A stretch of DNA of 64,000 nt from Geomonas silvestris (GCF_014193515.1 NZ_BLXX01000005.1:62001-126000); one strand, 5' to 3'; counted from the stretch's first letter, positions 8,847-18,087 are shown. Numbers and translations: made by a program. The notes: generated by a model not told the origin, from the sequence alone.

Positions 8847-8955
8847 GGGGTAATTGGCTGCCCCGTGGCGCCGCTTCCCTGTTGACTTGAGCGCCTCACT
8901 GCGCGATAGTGGCGCCTTAGCGGAGTACCTCTTTAATTCATTAACGGACTTCTCC

Positions 8956-9630
8956 TTGCGCTATTATCCCATAAATCTCGACGTGAAAGATAGGGTCGTG
9001 GTGATCGTCGGCGGCGGTGCCGTGGCGGCCCGCAAGGCGGCGCGTCTGCTTGCCGCCGGCGCGCGGGTTACCGTGGTGGCGCCCACGTTGGTCCCGCGCC
9101 TGGCCGAGCTTGCCGCGCAGGGGAAACTCGTGCATCTGCCGCGCCCCTACCTGCCGGGCGACCTGGCCGGGGCGCTCCTTGCCTTTGCCGCAACCGACGC
9201 TCCCGAGGTGAACCGGGAGGTCGCCGAGGAGGCGCGCAGCCTGGGAGTCCTCGTCGACCTGGTGGCGGATCCCCGGTCCGGGGACTTCACCACGCCTGCC
9301 GTACTCAGTCGCGGTGAGCTCCTGATCACCGCATCGACCTCAGGAGCGAGTCCCGGACTGTCACGGCGGATCATCGAGGAACTTGAACCACTCTTTGATG
9401 ATGAATACGCTAAGTCTGTGATGCTTTTAGGTCGGGCCCGTGAAAAGCTGTTGACTGAAAAGGGGCGTACCGCATACAATGAGCGGGTTTTTGCCGTGCT
9501 GGAAGCGCTTGATCTTCATCGGCTCGTCAAAAATGGCCAGCTGGAAGCCCTGGACCAGATACTCCTGAAACTCTCCGAATCCGGCGCCGCACCGGGTCCG
9601 GAAGGGGCGAATAAAAAGGATCCGTCATGA
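8956..9630 (+). CDS. precorrin-2 dehydrogenase / sirohydrochlorin ferrochelatase (siroheme synthase N-domain)
   Basis: This Met8/CysG-N type enzyme oxidises precorrin-2 to sirohydrochlorin and can insert iron. The Rossmann NAD site is VVVIVGGGAVAARKAARLLAAG, DPRSGDFTTPAVLSRGELLI follows near residue 100, and STSGASPGLSRRI near 120 is the family signature. The start is uncertain: homology begins at a TTG giving LRYYPINLDV (8956, about 224 residues), while the frame is open back to another TTG at 8854 without conserved sequence. It overlaps ccsB by four bases (ATGA). It heads the tetrapyrrole cluster, and its precorrin-2 substrate would come from the CobA half of the fusion at 13083-14615. Confidence 0.85.
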   Translation: MRYYPINLDVKDRVVVIVGGGAVAARKAARLLAAGARVTVVAPTLVPRLAELAAQGKLVHLPRPYLPGDLAGALLAFAATDAPEVNREVAEEARSLGVLVDLVADPRSGDFTTPAVLSRGELLITASTSGASPGLSRRIIEELEPLFDDEYAKSVMLLGRAREKLLTEKGRTAYNERVFAVLEALDLHRLVKNGQLEALDQILLKLSESGAAPGPEGANKKDPS

Positions 9631-10442
9631 ATGCCTTGCTCTTCAACAGTACCCTGGTCATCTATGCAATAGCGACGGTCCTCTACCTGAGCTGCCTCGT
9701 GAAGACGGAACCGAAAGTGGGACGCACAGCCCAGTTGGTCCTCGGTGTCGGCTTCCTGGTGCATATCGCCTACACGGTGGACCGCTATTTCGAGGCGGGG
9801 CACACCCCGATCACCAACCTGCACGAATCCCTCTCGTTCTTCAGCCTGGCGACCGTCGGCATCTACCTTTTCTGCGAGTACCGCTACAAGGCCTACATCC
9901 TCGGTTCCTTCGTGACGCCGCTGGCCCTTTTGATCCTCGCCGTCGCGGCGACCTTCTCCGGGATCATCGCTCCCTTGAACCCGGCGCTCAAGAGCAAGTG
10001 GCTCACCGTGCACACCGTGGTCGCCTTCCTGGGCTACGCCGCCTTCGCCATCTCCTTCGGCGTCAGCATCATGTACCTGATCCAGAGCCACTTCCTGAAG
10101 AAGCGCCGCCTGGGCCCCCTGTTCCAGAAGCTCCCTCCCCTGGATCTTCTGGACGCCATCAGCTACCGCTGCCTCACCTTCGGCTTCCCGCTCTTGACCT
10201 TTGCCATCATCTCCGGCGCCATCTGGGCGGAAACCGCCTGGGGCACCTACTGGAGCTGGGACCCCAAGGAGACCTGGTCGCTCATCACCTGGTTCATCTA
10301 CGCGGCTCTTCTGCACGGCAGGCTGACCACCGGCTGGCGCGGCAGGAAGGCCGCCATGCTCTCCATCGTCGGTTTCCTCATCGTGATTTTCACCTTCCTC
10401 GGCGTCAACCTCTTCCTTGGGGGGCTGCACAGTTACAAATAG
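9627..10442 (+). CDS. ccsB: CcsB/HemX-like cytochrome c biogenesis membrane protein
   Basis: A 271-residue polytopic protein with about eight transmembrane helices. The tryptophan-rich WGTYWSWDPKETWSLITW near residue 205 is the heme-handling WWD motif of the CcsA/CcmC family. Conserved histidines occur near residues 49, 60, 131 and 236. Members next to hemA are often called HemX. It could take part in heme delivery for cytochrome c maturation or modulate HemA levels. The start overlaps the previous stop, and hemA follows 63 bases later, so it belongs to the heme operon. Confidence 0.85.
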   Translation: MNALLFNSTLVIYAIATVLYLSCLVKTEPKVGRTAQLVLGVGFLVHIAYTVDRYFEAGHTPITNLHESLSFFSLATVGIYLFCEYRYKAYILGSFVTPLALLILAVAATFSGIIAPLNPALKSKWLTVHTVVAFLGYAAFAISFGVSIMYLIQSHFLKKRRLGPLFQKLPPLDLLDAISYRCLTFGFPLLTFAIISGAIWAETAWGTYWSWDPKETWSLITWFIYAALLHGRLTTGWRGRKAAMLSIVGFLIVIFTFLGVNLFLGGLHSYK

Positions 10443-10505
10443 AGTTGCGACAGAAGACGCGGCAGCCGCGCTCGGTTGCAATTCTCTAGAAGGGGCAGGA
10501 CGTTT

Positions 10506-11810
10506 ATGAACATTATCGTGGTAGGGCTCTCGCATAAAACCGCCGCCGTAGAAGTCCGGGAAAAGGTCGCTTTCTCGCCTACCCAGATGGAGAAGCCGCT
10601 CCAGGCGGTGGTGGCGCTTCCGGACATCACCGAGGCGGTGATCGTCTCCACCTGCAACCGGGTGGAGATCTACGCCACCACGCGTGACGTCGCGGGCGGC
10701 ATGGCGAGGCTCAAGCGCTTTCTGGCCGAGTATCACAACGTACCTCTCGAGACGCTGGAGAGCCACCTCTACAGCTACCACGGCGAGGACGCCACCCGTC
10801 ACGTCTTCCGCGTCGCCTCGAGCCTCGACTCGATGGTGGTGGGCGAGCCGCAGATCTTGGGTCAGATCAAGACCTCCTACGGTTACGCCGCCGAGTACAA
10901 GAGTTCGGGGATCATCCTGAACCGCTTCCTGCACAAGGCCTTCTCGGTCGCCAAGCGCGTGCGCACCGAGACGAAGATCGCCTCCTCGGCGGTTTCGGTC
11001 GCCTTCGCCGCGGTGGAGCTCGCCAAGAAGATCTTCGGGGAGCTCTCCGACAAGACGGTCCTCTTGATCGGTGCCGGCGAGATGTGCGAACTGGCCGCCA
11101 AGCACTTCATCAACACCGGCGTGCGCGGCGTGATGGTCACCAACCGCACCTTCGAGCGCGCCGAGAAGCTGGCCGACGAATTTTCCGCCAAGGCCGTGCG
11201 TTTCGACGACCTCTTCGACCACCTCCCCAAGGCCGATATCATCCTCTCTTCGACCGGTGCGCCGCACTTCATCATCCACGAGAAGGACGTCGATGAGGTG
11301 CTGCGGCGCCGCAAGATGAAGCCGATGTTCTTCATCGACATCGCCGTGCCGCGCGACATCGATCCCAAGGTGAACAACGTAGAGAACGCCTACCTGTACA
11401 CCGTCGACGACCTGAACGGCGTGGTGGCCACCAACCTCGAGCAGCGCAAGATCGAGGCTGCCAAGGCCGAGGCGATCGTCGAGCAGGAGATCGGGCAGTT
11501 CTTCAAATGGCTCTCCTCGCTGGAAGTCACCCCGACCATCGTGGCGCTCAGGAGCCGGTTCGACGAGCTGAGAAAGGCAGAGCTGGCGAAGACCCTCTCC
11601 AACTGGAAGGACCTGCCGCCGGGCGCCGAGAAGAAGCTGGACGCGCTGATGAACGCGTACATGAACAAACTGCTGCACCAGCCGACCAGCGTCCTGAAGC
11701 GGACCGATCCCGGCAACCGCAACGACCTCTACGTCGACGCCCTGCGCAACCTCTTCGACCTGGGCGACGCGGCCACCCCCCAGGAGACCATGGTCGACCT
11801 CGAGGATTAG
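10506..11810 (+). CDS. hemA: glutamyl-tRNA reductase
   Basis: A 434-residue enzyme reducing Glu-tRNA(Glu) to glutamate-1-semialdehyde, the first committed step of the C5 tetrapyrrole pathway. The catalytic Cys50 is in [20 protein letters not shown] near 115, the NADPH-binding [16 protein letters not shown] near 185 and the C-terminal dimerisation domain are normal. The open frame extends ten codons upstream, but the ATG at 10506 matches the family start [13 protein letters not shown] and has AGGGGCAGG in front. The hemL partner is not in the window. Confidence 0.95.
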   Translation: MNIIVVGLSHKTAAVEVREKVAFSPTQMEKPLQAVVALPDITEAVIVSTCNRVEIYATTRDVAGGMARLKRFLAEYHNVPLETLESHLYSYHGEDATRHVFRVASSLDSMVVGEPQILGQIKTSYGYAAEYKSSGIILNRFLHKAFSVAKRVRTETKIASSAVSVAFAAVELAKKIFGELSDKTVLLIGAGEMCELAAKHFINTGVRGVMVTNRTFERAEKLADEFSAKAVRFDDLFDHLPKADIILSSTGAPHFIIHEKDVDEVLRRRKMKPMFFIDIAVPRDIDPKVNNVENAYLYTVDDLNGVVATNLEQRKIEAAKAEAIVEQEIGQFFKWLSSLEVTPTIVALRSRFDELRKAELAKTLSNWKDLPPGAEKKLDALMNAYMNKLLHQPTSVLKRTDPGNRNDLYVDALRNLFDLGDAATPQETMVDLED

Positions 11811-11825
11811 GTATCCGCTGTTTTC

Positions 11826-11868
11826 CCTTAGGTCCTTGAGGTCCCTCGTGTCCCTTAGGTCCTTTACC
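11826..11868. repeat. degenerate GTCCCTTAG-type intergenic repeat
   Basis: Between hemA and hemC the sequence repeats words such as TTAGGTCCTTGAGGTCCC and CGTGTCCCTTAGGTCC. It belongs to the same low-complexity family seen at 5097-5155 and 12886-13012. It does not code. Confidence 0.4.
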
Positions 11869-11914
11869 CGAGCAAAACGACAACCGCATTATCAAAGATA
11901 AAGGAGAACCACCG

Positions 11915-12871
11915 ATGGCGCTTAAAGAGCTGAGAATTGGAACCCGCGCGAGCCAGCTCGCGCTTTGGCAGGCAAACTGGGTGAAGTCCGAGCTTGAGAA
12001 GCGTTACCCGGATATGACCGTAACCCTCACCAAGATCAAGACCATCGGCGACAAGATCCTCGATGTGCCGCTGGCACAGGTGGGTGGCAAGGGTCTCTTC
12101 GTGAAGGAGATCGAAGAGGCGATGCTGCGCGGCGAGATCGACATCGCGGTGCACAGCATGAAGGACGTGCCGACCGAGTTCCCGGAAGGGCTCGGCCTTT
12201 ACTGCATCACCGAGCGCGAAGATCCGCGCGACGCAGTGATCTCCAACGGCGTGAAGTTCGCCGACCTGCCGCAGGGTGCGAAGATCGGCACCTCGGCACT
12301 GCGCCGCCAGGCCCAGCTCCTGAAGGTGCGCCCGGACCTCGAGATGGTGATCATCCGCGGCAACGTGGAAACCAGGATGAAGAAGCTTGAGACCGAAGGG
12401 CTGGATGCCGTCATCCTCGCCGCTGCGGGCCTCAAGCGCCTGGGCTTTGCCGACCAGGTGACCGAGTACCTCGACACCGACCTGTCGCTGCCGGCCATCG
12501 GCCAGGGCGCGCTGGGGATCGAGTGCAACCTCTCCAACGAAGCGGTGAAAGAGGTGATCGCCTTCTTCAACCACCCGGACACCGCCCACGCCGTACGCGC
12601 CGAGCGCGCGCTGCTCTGGCGCTGCGAGGGCGGCTGCCAGGTACCGATCGCGGCCTTCGGCCAAGTGAGCGGCGACGAGCTGGCGCTCACCGGTTTCATC
12701 GCCTCGGTGGACGGCAAGGTCTCCGTGAAAGGGACCGTCACCGGTCCGGCCGTTGATTGCGAGAAGCTGGGCGTGAAGCTCGCCGAGCAGCTCCTTGCGG
12801 AAGGTGGCCACGCCATCCTGGCCGAGGTCTACCAGCGCGAAGTATCCCGCGAGAAGGAAATCCCGGTTTAA
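11915..12871 (+). CDS. hemC: hydroxymethylbilane synthase (porphobilinogen deaminase)
   Basis: A 318-residue enzyme that polymerises four porphobilinogens. The dipyrromethane cofactor is held by Cys241 in RCEGGCQVPIAAFG. RIGTRASQLALWQANWV at the N-terminus, VHSMKDVPTEFPEGL near 80 and GTSALRRQAQLL near 130 are the conserved substrate-binding regions. AAAGGAG precedes the ATG. It follows hemA and precedes the cobA-hemD fusion, so hydroxymethylbilane can be channelled to heme, siroheme or cobalamin. Confidence 0.96.
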   Translation: MALKELRIGTRASQLALWQANWVKSELEKRYPDMTVTLTKIKTIGDKILDVPLAQVGGKGLFVKEIEEAMLRGEIDIAVHSMKDVPTEFPEGLGLYCITEREDPRDAVISNGVKFADLPQGAKIGTSALRRQAQLLKVRPDLEMVIIRGNVETRMKKLETEGLDAVILAAAGLKRLGFADQVTEYLDTDLSLPAIGQGALGIECNLSNEAVKEVIAFFNHPDTAHAVRAERALLWRCEGGCQVPIAAFGQVSGDELALTGFIASVDGKVSVKGTVTGPAVDCEKLGVKLAEQLLAEGGHAILAEVYQREVSREKEIPV

Positions 12872-12885
12872 CAACAAAAGGCATT

Positions 12886-13012
12886 ACCACAGAGGATCAC
12901 AGAGGGAAAAGCGAGGACACAGGGGGAGGCAAAGGCGGGGTAAAACCCTCAAGCTTGACTTTCCTCTGTGTACCTCTTGTTGTTCCCCGGTGTCCTCTGT
13001 GTCCAGCTTTTT
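12886..13012. repeat. inverted ACCACAGAGG / CCTCTGTG intergenic element
   Basis: The left arm carries ACCACAGAGGATCACAGAGG and GAGGACACAGGGGG. The right arm carries CCTCTGTGTACCTC and GTGTCCTCTGTGTCC, the inverted counterpart, followed by a T-run. The whole could fold into a long imperfect hairpin between hemC and cobA-hemD. The same word family recurs at 17996-18087. Confidence 0.6.
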
Positions 13013-13082
13013 TCTTTTGGTTCTTACTGCAAGAGGCTAATGGCTAACCCCTTAGCCTTTTGCTGTTTTGCTCTGAAACAGG

Positions 13083-14615
13083 ATGGCAATGGCAGGCTCT
13101 AAAAAAGGATACGTCTACCTGATCGGCGCCGGCCCGGGCGATCCCGGCCTCATCACGGTGAAGGGGCGCGAGTGCCTCGGCAAGGCGGAAGTCGTTCTCT
13201 ACGACTACCTGGCCAACGGCGAGCTGCTGCGCCTGGCTCCCAAGGGCGCCGAACTGATCTACGCCGGCAAGGTGGGGGGCGAGCACAACCGGGCCCAGAG
13301 CCAGATCAACGACCTCCTGGTCGAGAAGGCGCTGCAGGGTAAGATCGTGGCGCGCCTCAAGGGGGGCGACTCCTTCATCTTCGGCCGCGGCGGCGAGGAG
13401 TGCGAGGCGCTGGTGGCTGCCGGCATAGGCTACGAGGTCGTGCCGGGGATTACCGCTGGCGTGGGTGCTACCTGCTACGCCGGCATCCCGCTCACCCACC
13501 GCGCGGTGACCACCTCGGTTGCCTTCGTGACCGGTCACGAATCTCCGGGCAAGGCGAGCTCGGAGGTGGACTGGGAGGGGCTCTCGCTGGGGAGCGGCAC
13601 CGTGGTCTTCTACATGGGGATCCGCAACCTTCCGACCATCTGCCAGAACCTGATGGCCAACGGCCGGGCTCCCGAGACTCCGGTGGCGCTGATCCGCTGG
13701 GGAACCAGGCCCGAGCAGGAGGTCCTCACCGGGACGCTGGCCGACATCGCCCAGAAGGCAGAGGCTAAAGGGTTCAAGGCCCCGGCCATCACCGTGGTCG
13801 GCGAGGTGGTGAACCTGCGCGAGCAGCTGCGCTGGTTCGACAATCGCCCGCTCTTTGGTCGCTCGGTCATGGTCACCCGCGGGGCCGACCAGGCCGGCGA
13901 GTTCACCGGAAAGCTGGAGCGCCTGGGTGCCCGGGTCTATACCTGCCCCACCATCGAAATCGACGAGGCGCCGAGCTACACCGAGCTGGACGAGGCGCTC
14001 GCCGGGCTGAACAGCTTCGAGTGGATCGTCTTCACCTCCTATAACGCGGTGAAGTACTTCTTCGGGAGGCTGCACCAGCTGGGGCTCGACACCCGCGCCC
14101 TGGGGCGCAGCAGGGTCTGCGCCGTCGGCCCCAAAACCGCCGCAGCGCTCGAGCCGTACGGGATCAAGCCCGATCTGGTCCCCGCCGACTACAAGGCCGA
14201 AGGGGTGGTGGCGGAGTTCGCCAAGCTGGACATCGCCGGTCAGTGGGTGCTCTTTCCCAAGGGGGATCGCGCCCGCGAGGTGATCCCGGAGGAGCTGGCC
14301 AAGATGGGCGCGCAGGTGATGGCGCCGGTCGCCTACCTGAACCGCACCCCCGACCGGGTCCCCGAGGAGTCGCTTGCCGCGCTCGAGGAAGGGAGGGTCG
14401 ATTGCGTCACCTTCACCTCGTCCTCGACGGTGCAGAACCTCGCGCGCATCCTGGGCGAGAACCGCTTCCTGCACTTGATGCAGGGGGTCAAGGTCGCCTC
14501 CATCGGGCCGGTTACCTCGAAGACCTGCCGCGAGTTGGGCCTCGAGGTGCACATGGAACCGGCGGCGTACACCCTGGACGCTTTGGCGGCGGAGTTGGTG
14601 AAATTCGGCTGGTAG
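13083..14615 (+). CDS. fused uroporphyrinogen-III C-methyltransferase / uroporphyrinogen-III synthase
   Basis: A 510-residue bifunctional protein. Residues 1-250 are a CobA/SumT methyltransferase: VYLIGAGPGDPGLITVKG, YDYLANGELL, ARLKGGDSFIFGRGGEE and VVPGITAGVGATCYAGIPLTHR. Residues 260-505 are a HemD synthase with VMVTRGADQAGEFTGKLE and FTSYNAVKYFF. HemD cyclises hydroxymethylbilane to uroporphyrinogen III; CobA diverts it to precorrin-2 for siroheme and cobalamin. An in-frame second ATG six bases downstream (13089) has better spacing from ACAGG and could be the true start. The order hemC, cobA-hemD, hemB forms a contiguous pathway unit. Confidence 0.94.
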   Translation: MAMAGSKKGYVYLIGAGPGDPGLITVKGRECLGKAEVVLYDYLANGELLRLAPKGAELIYAGKVGGEHNRAQSQINDLLVEKALQGKIVARLKGGDSFIFGRGGEECEALVAAGIGYEVVPGITAGVGATCYAGIPLTHRAVTTSVAFVTGHESPGKASSEVDWEGLSLGSGTVVFYMGIRNLPTICQNLMANGRAPETPVALIRWGTRPEQEVLTGTLADIAQKAEAKGFKAPAITVVGEVVNLREQLRWFDNRPLFGRSVMVTRGADQAGEFTGKLERLGARVYTCPTIEIDEAPSYTELDEALAGLNSFEWIVFTSYNAVKYFFGRLHQLGLDTRALGRSRVCAVGPKTAAALEPYGIKPDLVPADYKAEGVVAEFAKLDIAGQWVLFPKGDRAREVIPEELAKMGAQVMAPVAYLNRTPDRVPEESLAALEEGRVDCVTFTSSSTVQNLARILGENRFLHLMQGVKVASIGPVTSKTCRELGLEVHMEPAAYTLDALAAELVKFGW

Positions 14616-14788
14616 AGCGGCAAAAGGTAACAGGCGCCTAAAGGAACCAGTCCCCTCACTCTCACAGCAAGCTGGCACAGACGCGGCGCAATGGAGTACA
14701 ATCAGTCATTTCAATGAAACAGTAGCATTGAACCAGCAGTATTCGGTCCAGGCGGGTCTTACAGATAACCCACTGAAAGGAGAAAGCA

Positions 14789-15808
14789 ATGTTCTACCCT
14801 GTGTACAGAGCGAGACGGCTTCGTGGCAAAGAGATCTTCAGGAACATGGTTCGGGAGACCTCGCTCTCCACGCACGACCTGATCTACCCGATGTTCTCCG
14901 CTTTCGGTAAAGGGATCAAAAAAGAGATCTCTTCCATGCCGGGCATCTATCAGCAGTCCATCGAGTACATCGTCGAAGAAGCGCAGCAGGCCTATGAGCT
15001 GGGCGTCCCGGCGGTGATCCTGTTCGGCATCCCCGAGCAGAAGGACGCCATGGGGAGCGACGCCTACTCCGATACCGGCATCATCCAGGAGACCATCCGC
15101 GAGCTGAAGAAAAACGTCCCGGGGCTCGCGGTCATCACCGACGTCTGCATGTGCGAGTACACCGACCACGGCCACTGCGGCGTGATCAAAAACGGCGACG
15201 TCGATAACGACGAAACCCTGGAGCTCCTGGCCAAGGAAGCGCTCTCCCACGCCCGCGCCGGTGCCGACATGGTCGCTCCTTCGGACATGATGGACGGCCG
15301 CGTCGCAGCCATCCGCGAGACGCTCGACAACAACGGCTACAAGGATGTGCCGCTCATGAGCTATGCCGTCAAGTACGCTTCCGGCTACTATGGCCCGTTC
15401 CGTGAGGCTGCCGAGTCCACCCCGCAGTTCGGTGACCGTCGCTCCTACCAGATGGATCCGGCCAACCGCCTTGAGGCGATCCGCGAGGCCAACATGGACG
15501 TCGAAGAAGGCGCCGACATCCTGATGGTGAAGCCGGGCCTGCCGTACCTGGACATCGTGCGCGAAGTGCGCAACGCCTTCAACCTCCCGGTGGCCGTGTA
15601 CAACGTTTCCGGCGAGTACAGCATGATCAAGGCTGCTTCCAAGATGGGGTGGATCGACGAAGACCGCGTCGTCATGGAGACCATGCTCTCCTTCAAGCGT
15701 GCCGGTGCCGACCTAATCCTCACCTACCACGCCAAAGAGGTGGCTGCCCTCCTCAAGAAGGGATACGAGGCTGCCGCCAAGGAACGCTGCGGATGCGGCT
15801 GCAAGTAG
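14789..15808 (+). CDS. hemB: delta-aminolevulinic acid dehydratase (porphobilinogen synthase)
   Basis: A 339-residue enzyme condensing two ALA molecules to porphobilinogen. Schiff-base lysines are Lys195 ([16 protein letters not shown]) and Lys248 ([14 protein letters not shown]). The metal-site region [14 protein letters not shown] has three cysteines, indicating a zinc-type enzyme. The C-terminus ends in CGCGCK, an unusual cysteine cluster that could bind extra metal, though this is speculative. AAAGGAG precedes the ATG. A long hairpin follows the gene. It closes the tetrapyrrole cluster. Confidence 0.95.
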   Translation: MFYPVYRARRLRGKEIFRNMVRETSLSTHDLIYPMFSAFGKGIKKEISSMPGIYQQSIEYIVEEAQQAYELGVPAVILFGIPEQKDAMGSDAYSDTGIIQETIRELKKNVPGLAVITDVCMCEYTDHGHCGVIKNGDVDNDETLELLAKEALSHARAGADMVAPSDMMDGRVAAIRETLDNNGYKDVPLMSYAVKYASGYYGPFREAAESTPQFGDRRSYQMDPANRLEAIREANMDVEEGADILMVKPGLPYLDIVREVRNAFNLPVAVYNVSGEYSMIKAASKMGWIDEDRVVMETMLSFKRAGADLILTYHAKEVAALLKKGYEAAAKERCGCGCK

Positions 15809-15823
15809 ATCTCTAGAGGCTTA

Positions 15824-15897
15824 AAAACAAAAGACGCGGGGATCGCAGAGCAAAACCCTTTCATGGTTTCTCTGCGACTCCGCGTCTTTGTTTTTTT
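15824..15897 (+). terminator. long hairpin terminator after hemB
   Basis: AACAAAAGACGCGG and TCGCAGAG on the left pair with CTCTGCGA and CCGCGTCTTTGTTT on the right, followed by a T-run. The stem exceeds 20 bp with a short central loop. Its words (CGCAGAG, CTCTGCG) resemble the dispersed intergenic element family, suggesting such an element has become the terminator. Confidence 0.75.
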
Positions 15898-15924
15898 GTC
15901 CGTTCGTAGCGAGGTGTACCGCGC

Positions 15925-16410
15925 GGTTTAAAACTTCTCAACCGCTCTTGAGAAGCTACAAATCGCGGTTTAGAAGCTCTCAACCGCTCTTGAGAAGCAG
16001 TAAATCGCAATTGAGAGGCTCTCAATCGCTCTTGAGAAGCAGCACATCGCAATTGAGAGGCTCTCAATCGCTCTTGAGAAGCAGCACATCGCGGTTGAGA
16101 GGCTCTCAATCGCTCTTGAGAAGCAGCACATCGCGGTTGAGAGGCTCTCAATCGCTCTTGAGAAGCAGCACATCGCGGTTGAGAAGCTCTCTATCGCTCT
16201 TGAGAAGCAGCAAATCGCAGTTGAGAGGCTCTCAATCGCTCTTGAGAAGCAGCACATCGCGATTGAGAAGCTCTCAATCGCTCTTGAGAAGCAGCAAATC
16301 GCGGTTGAGAAGCTCTCTATCGCTCTTGAGAAGCTACACATCGCGATTGAGAAGTTCTCAACCGCTCTTGCGAAGCTACAAATCGCGGTTTAGAAGTTCT
16401 CGACTGCCCC
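15925..16410. repeat. 42-bp tandem repeat array, about 11.5 units
   Basis: Units start with CGCTCTTGAGAAGC at 15943, 15985, 16027, 16069, 16111, 16153, 16195, 16237, 16279, 16321 and 16363, a strict 42-bp period. Half a unit precedes the first. The second half of each unit carries TTGAGAGGCTCTCAA, a near-perfect palindrome, varied as TTGAGAAGCTCTCAA. Outer units are more diverged (GGTTTAGAAG) than inner ones. Because 42 is a multiple of three, the array is open in several frames on both strands, giving 14-residue protein repeats, but no ribosome-binding site or homology supports a protein. There are no unique spacers, so it is not CRISPR. Confidence 0.9.
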
Positions 16411-16458
16411 AGACACGTTGCAGAGCCCGGGTTTGCAAGTCCTCTCGCGAACTTTCAG

Positions 16459-16791
16459 CTATGCCCTGATCATCACCAACAGCATCTTGAAGCGATTAAC
16501 GGCGCGCAGCGAGTGCGGTTTGTTGGCCGGCATGACGATGATCTCGCCGGCACCCACCTTGTGCACGGTCCCTTCTATGTTGATGTCGGCTTCGCCATCG
16601 AGGACCTGTACGAAGGCATCATACGGCGCAGTGTGCTCGCTCAACCCTTCCCCTGCGTCAAATGCAAAGGCGGTGATGGTTCCTACCGGCTTGTCGACCA
16701 CCGTCCTGCTGACAACGGCACCGTCCTGGTAGCCGGCCAGATTTACCAGATTCATCTTCTCTCCAGTTGCCACACCTTTTTTTTCTGCCAT
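16459..16791 (-). CDS. small cupin-domain protein
   Basis: A 110-residue single-domain cupin. SEHTAPYDAFVQVLDGEADI is motif 1, with a histidine and an acidic side chain, and IIVMPANKPHSLRA is motif 2, with the conserved PxxxPH histidine. A metal-binding beta-barrel is therefore likely. The frame is open a further 27 codons upstream, but the ATG at 16791 has AAGGAG correctly spaced. Such cupins bind small molecules or act as isomerases; the substrate is unknown. The gene lies alone between the tandem array and the divergent hydrolase gene. Confidence 0.85.
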   Translation of the reverse strand: MAEKKGVATGEKMNLVNLAGYQDGAVVSRTVVDKPVGTITAFAFDAGEGLSEHTAPYDAFVQVLDGEADINIEGTVHKVGAGEIIVMPANKPHSLRAVNRFKMLLVMIRA

Positions 16792-16892
16792 TGTCTTTCT
16801 CCTTGAGCTGTGTTCGTTGTCTATGATGGAACTGTAGCGCGCATTGACAGTGACGCAATTGATACAGATCAAGCAAATGGTAAAATCAGCGC

Positions 16893-17984
16893 ATGCCGAG
16901 ACCCTTTCGCTACCTGGAGCCGACCTTTTTCGCCGGGCTCTTCGACGACCCTCTGCTGCTGGTCCGTATCAGGCCCACCGGCCGCGCACTCCTCTTTGAC
17001 TGCGGAAAGGTCCACCATCTCGCCAAGCGCGTCTTCACCTCCATCGATGCCGTCTTCATAAGCCACGCCCACATGGACCATTTCATGGGGATGGACAGTG
17101 TAATCCGGCACAGCCACGCCTCGCCGCGCACCGTGCAGGTCTTCGGGCCTCCCGGCATCTCCGCACGCATGGCCAACAAGTTCGCCTGCTACGACTGGAA
17201 CCTGGCCGACTCCTACTGGGGAAACTTCAGGGTGACCGAGGTGGGCGATGCGGCGCAGGAGAGTACCCTCTACCTGGGGCCGAAGGCGTTCGGAGCGCAG
17301 CCCGACGGATTTCGCACAGGGGCAGAACTCTACACCAACCGTTTTCTGACGGTGGCGGCGGCGCGCTGCGAGCACCGGATCCCCGTACTGGCCTACAAGG
17401 TGACGGAAGGGGAGGCGTTCGTCCTGGATGAACGGCTGATGGCGCTGGAGGGGGTGGTAAAAGGGGACTGGCTGCGGGATCTGGAGCGCCTCTTCCGTGA
17501 CGGAGCCATGGAGGGAGCTCCCATCGCGTATCCAAGGCAGGTGGGTGACTGTGTCGAGGAGTACCGCGAACCGGATGCCGCCGCACTCTACCGGCGCATC
17601 AAGAGGGACGAGGCGCCGGCGAGCATCGGGTACGTAACCGACGTGGGGTTTTCCCAGGAAAACATGGAGAGCCTGGTGGGGCTGCTTCGTGGAGTGGACC
17701 TGTTGGTCTGTGAGTGTGCCTTTCTGGCGGCGGACCGGGAGAAGGCGGCAATTTCGCGGCACCTCTGTACGACGGAGCTCAACATGGTGCTCGACCGTCT
17801 GCGGCCGCACTTCGTGCTCCCCATGCACCTGTCCAAAAGTTATCAGGCGCTGGGGGGCGAGGCGCTGTACCGCGAGCTCGAATTGCCGGAGGGGGCGACT
17901 TTGCTGCGCATTCCTGATCGCCTCACGCCGCGACCCATCCTGGAGAGCGAGGTACCCAATCCGCTTAAGAAGGTCACGGCGTAA
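16893..17984 (+). CDS. metallo-beta-lactamase-fold hydrolase (RNase Z-like)
   Basis: A 363-residue cytoplasmic hydrolase. SHAHMDHFMGMD near residue 52 is the HxHxDH zinc motif. GYVTDVGFS near 250 supplies the bridging aspartate and HFVLPMHLSKSY near 310 the last histidine. This layout resembles RNase Z and related phosphodiesterases, but the tRNA-binding exosite loop of RNase Z is not recognisable, so a general function is given. There is no clear ribosome-binding site before the ATG. It is divergent from the cupin gene with a 101-bp gap. Confidence 0.82.
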   Translation: MPRPFRYLEPTFFAGLFDDPLLLVRIRPTGRALLFDCGKVHHLAKRVFTSIDAVFISHAHMDHFMGMDSVIRHSHASPRTVQVFGPPGISARMANKFACYDWNLADSYWGNFRVTEVGDAAQESTLYLGPKAFGAQPDGFRTGAELYTNRFLTVAAARCEHRIPVLAYKVTEGEAFVLDERLMALEGVVKGDWLRDLERLFRDGAMEGAPIAYPRQVGDCVEEYREPDAAALYRRIKRDEAPASIGYVTDVGFSQENMESLVGLLRGVDLLVCECAFLAADREKAAISRHLCTTELNMVLDRLRPHFVLPMHLSKSYQALGGEALYRELELPEGATLLRIPDRLTPRPILESEVPNPLKKVTA

Positions 17985-17995
17985 AAAGAGGCCGA

Positions 17996-18087
17996 TTTGC
18001 CACGGAGGCACGGAGCACAGAGAAAGAACAAACTGGTGCCACCACCACGTGCTGTTCTCCGCCCCCTCCGTGTCTCAGTGGCGAAAC
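17996..18087. repeat. inverted CACGGAGGCACGGAG / CTCCGTG intergenic element
   Basis: The left arm TTTGCCACGGAGGCACGGAG and CACAGAG is matched in inverted orientation by CTCCGTGTCTCAGTGGCGAAA on the right, separated by about 40 bases. It is the most complete copy of the element family also seen at 12886-13012 and in part at 15824-15897. It lies in the leader of the SUI1-family gene. Confidence 0.6.

Noticed and set aside
9516-11678. A 720-codon minus-strand frame opposite ccsB and hemA
   Set aside because: It is antisense to well-conserved genes and has no recognisable domain.
15925-16410. CRISPR array
   Set aside because: Units are head-to-tail 42-bp copies with no unique spacers, and no cas genes are nearby.
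15861-16469. Repetitive protein genes in the tandem array
   Set aside because: Open frames on both strands follow from the unit length being a multiple of three; there are no ribosome-binding sites and no homology.
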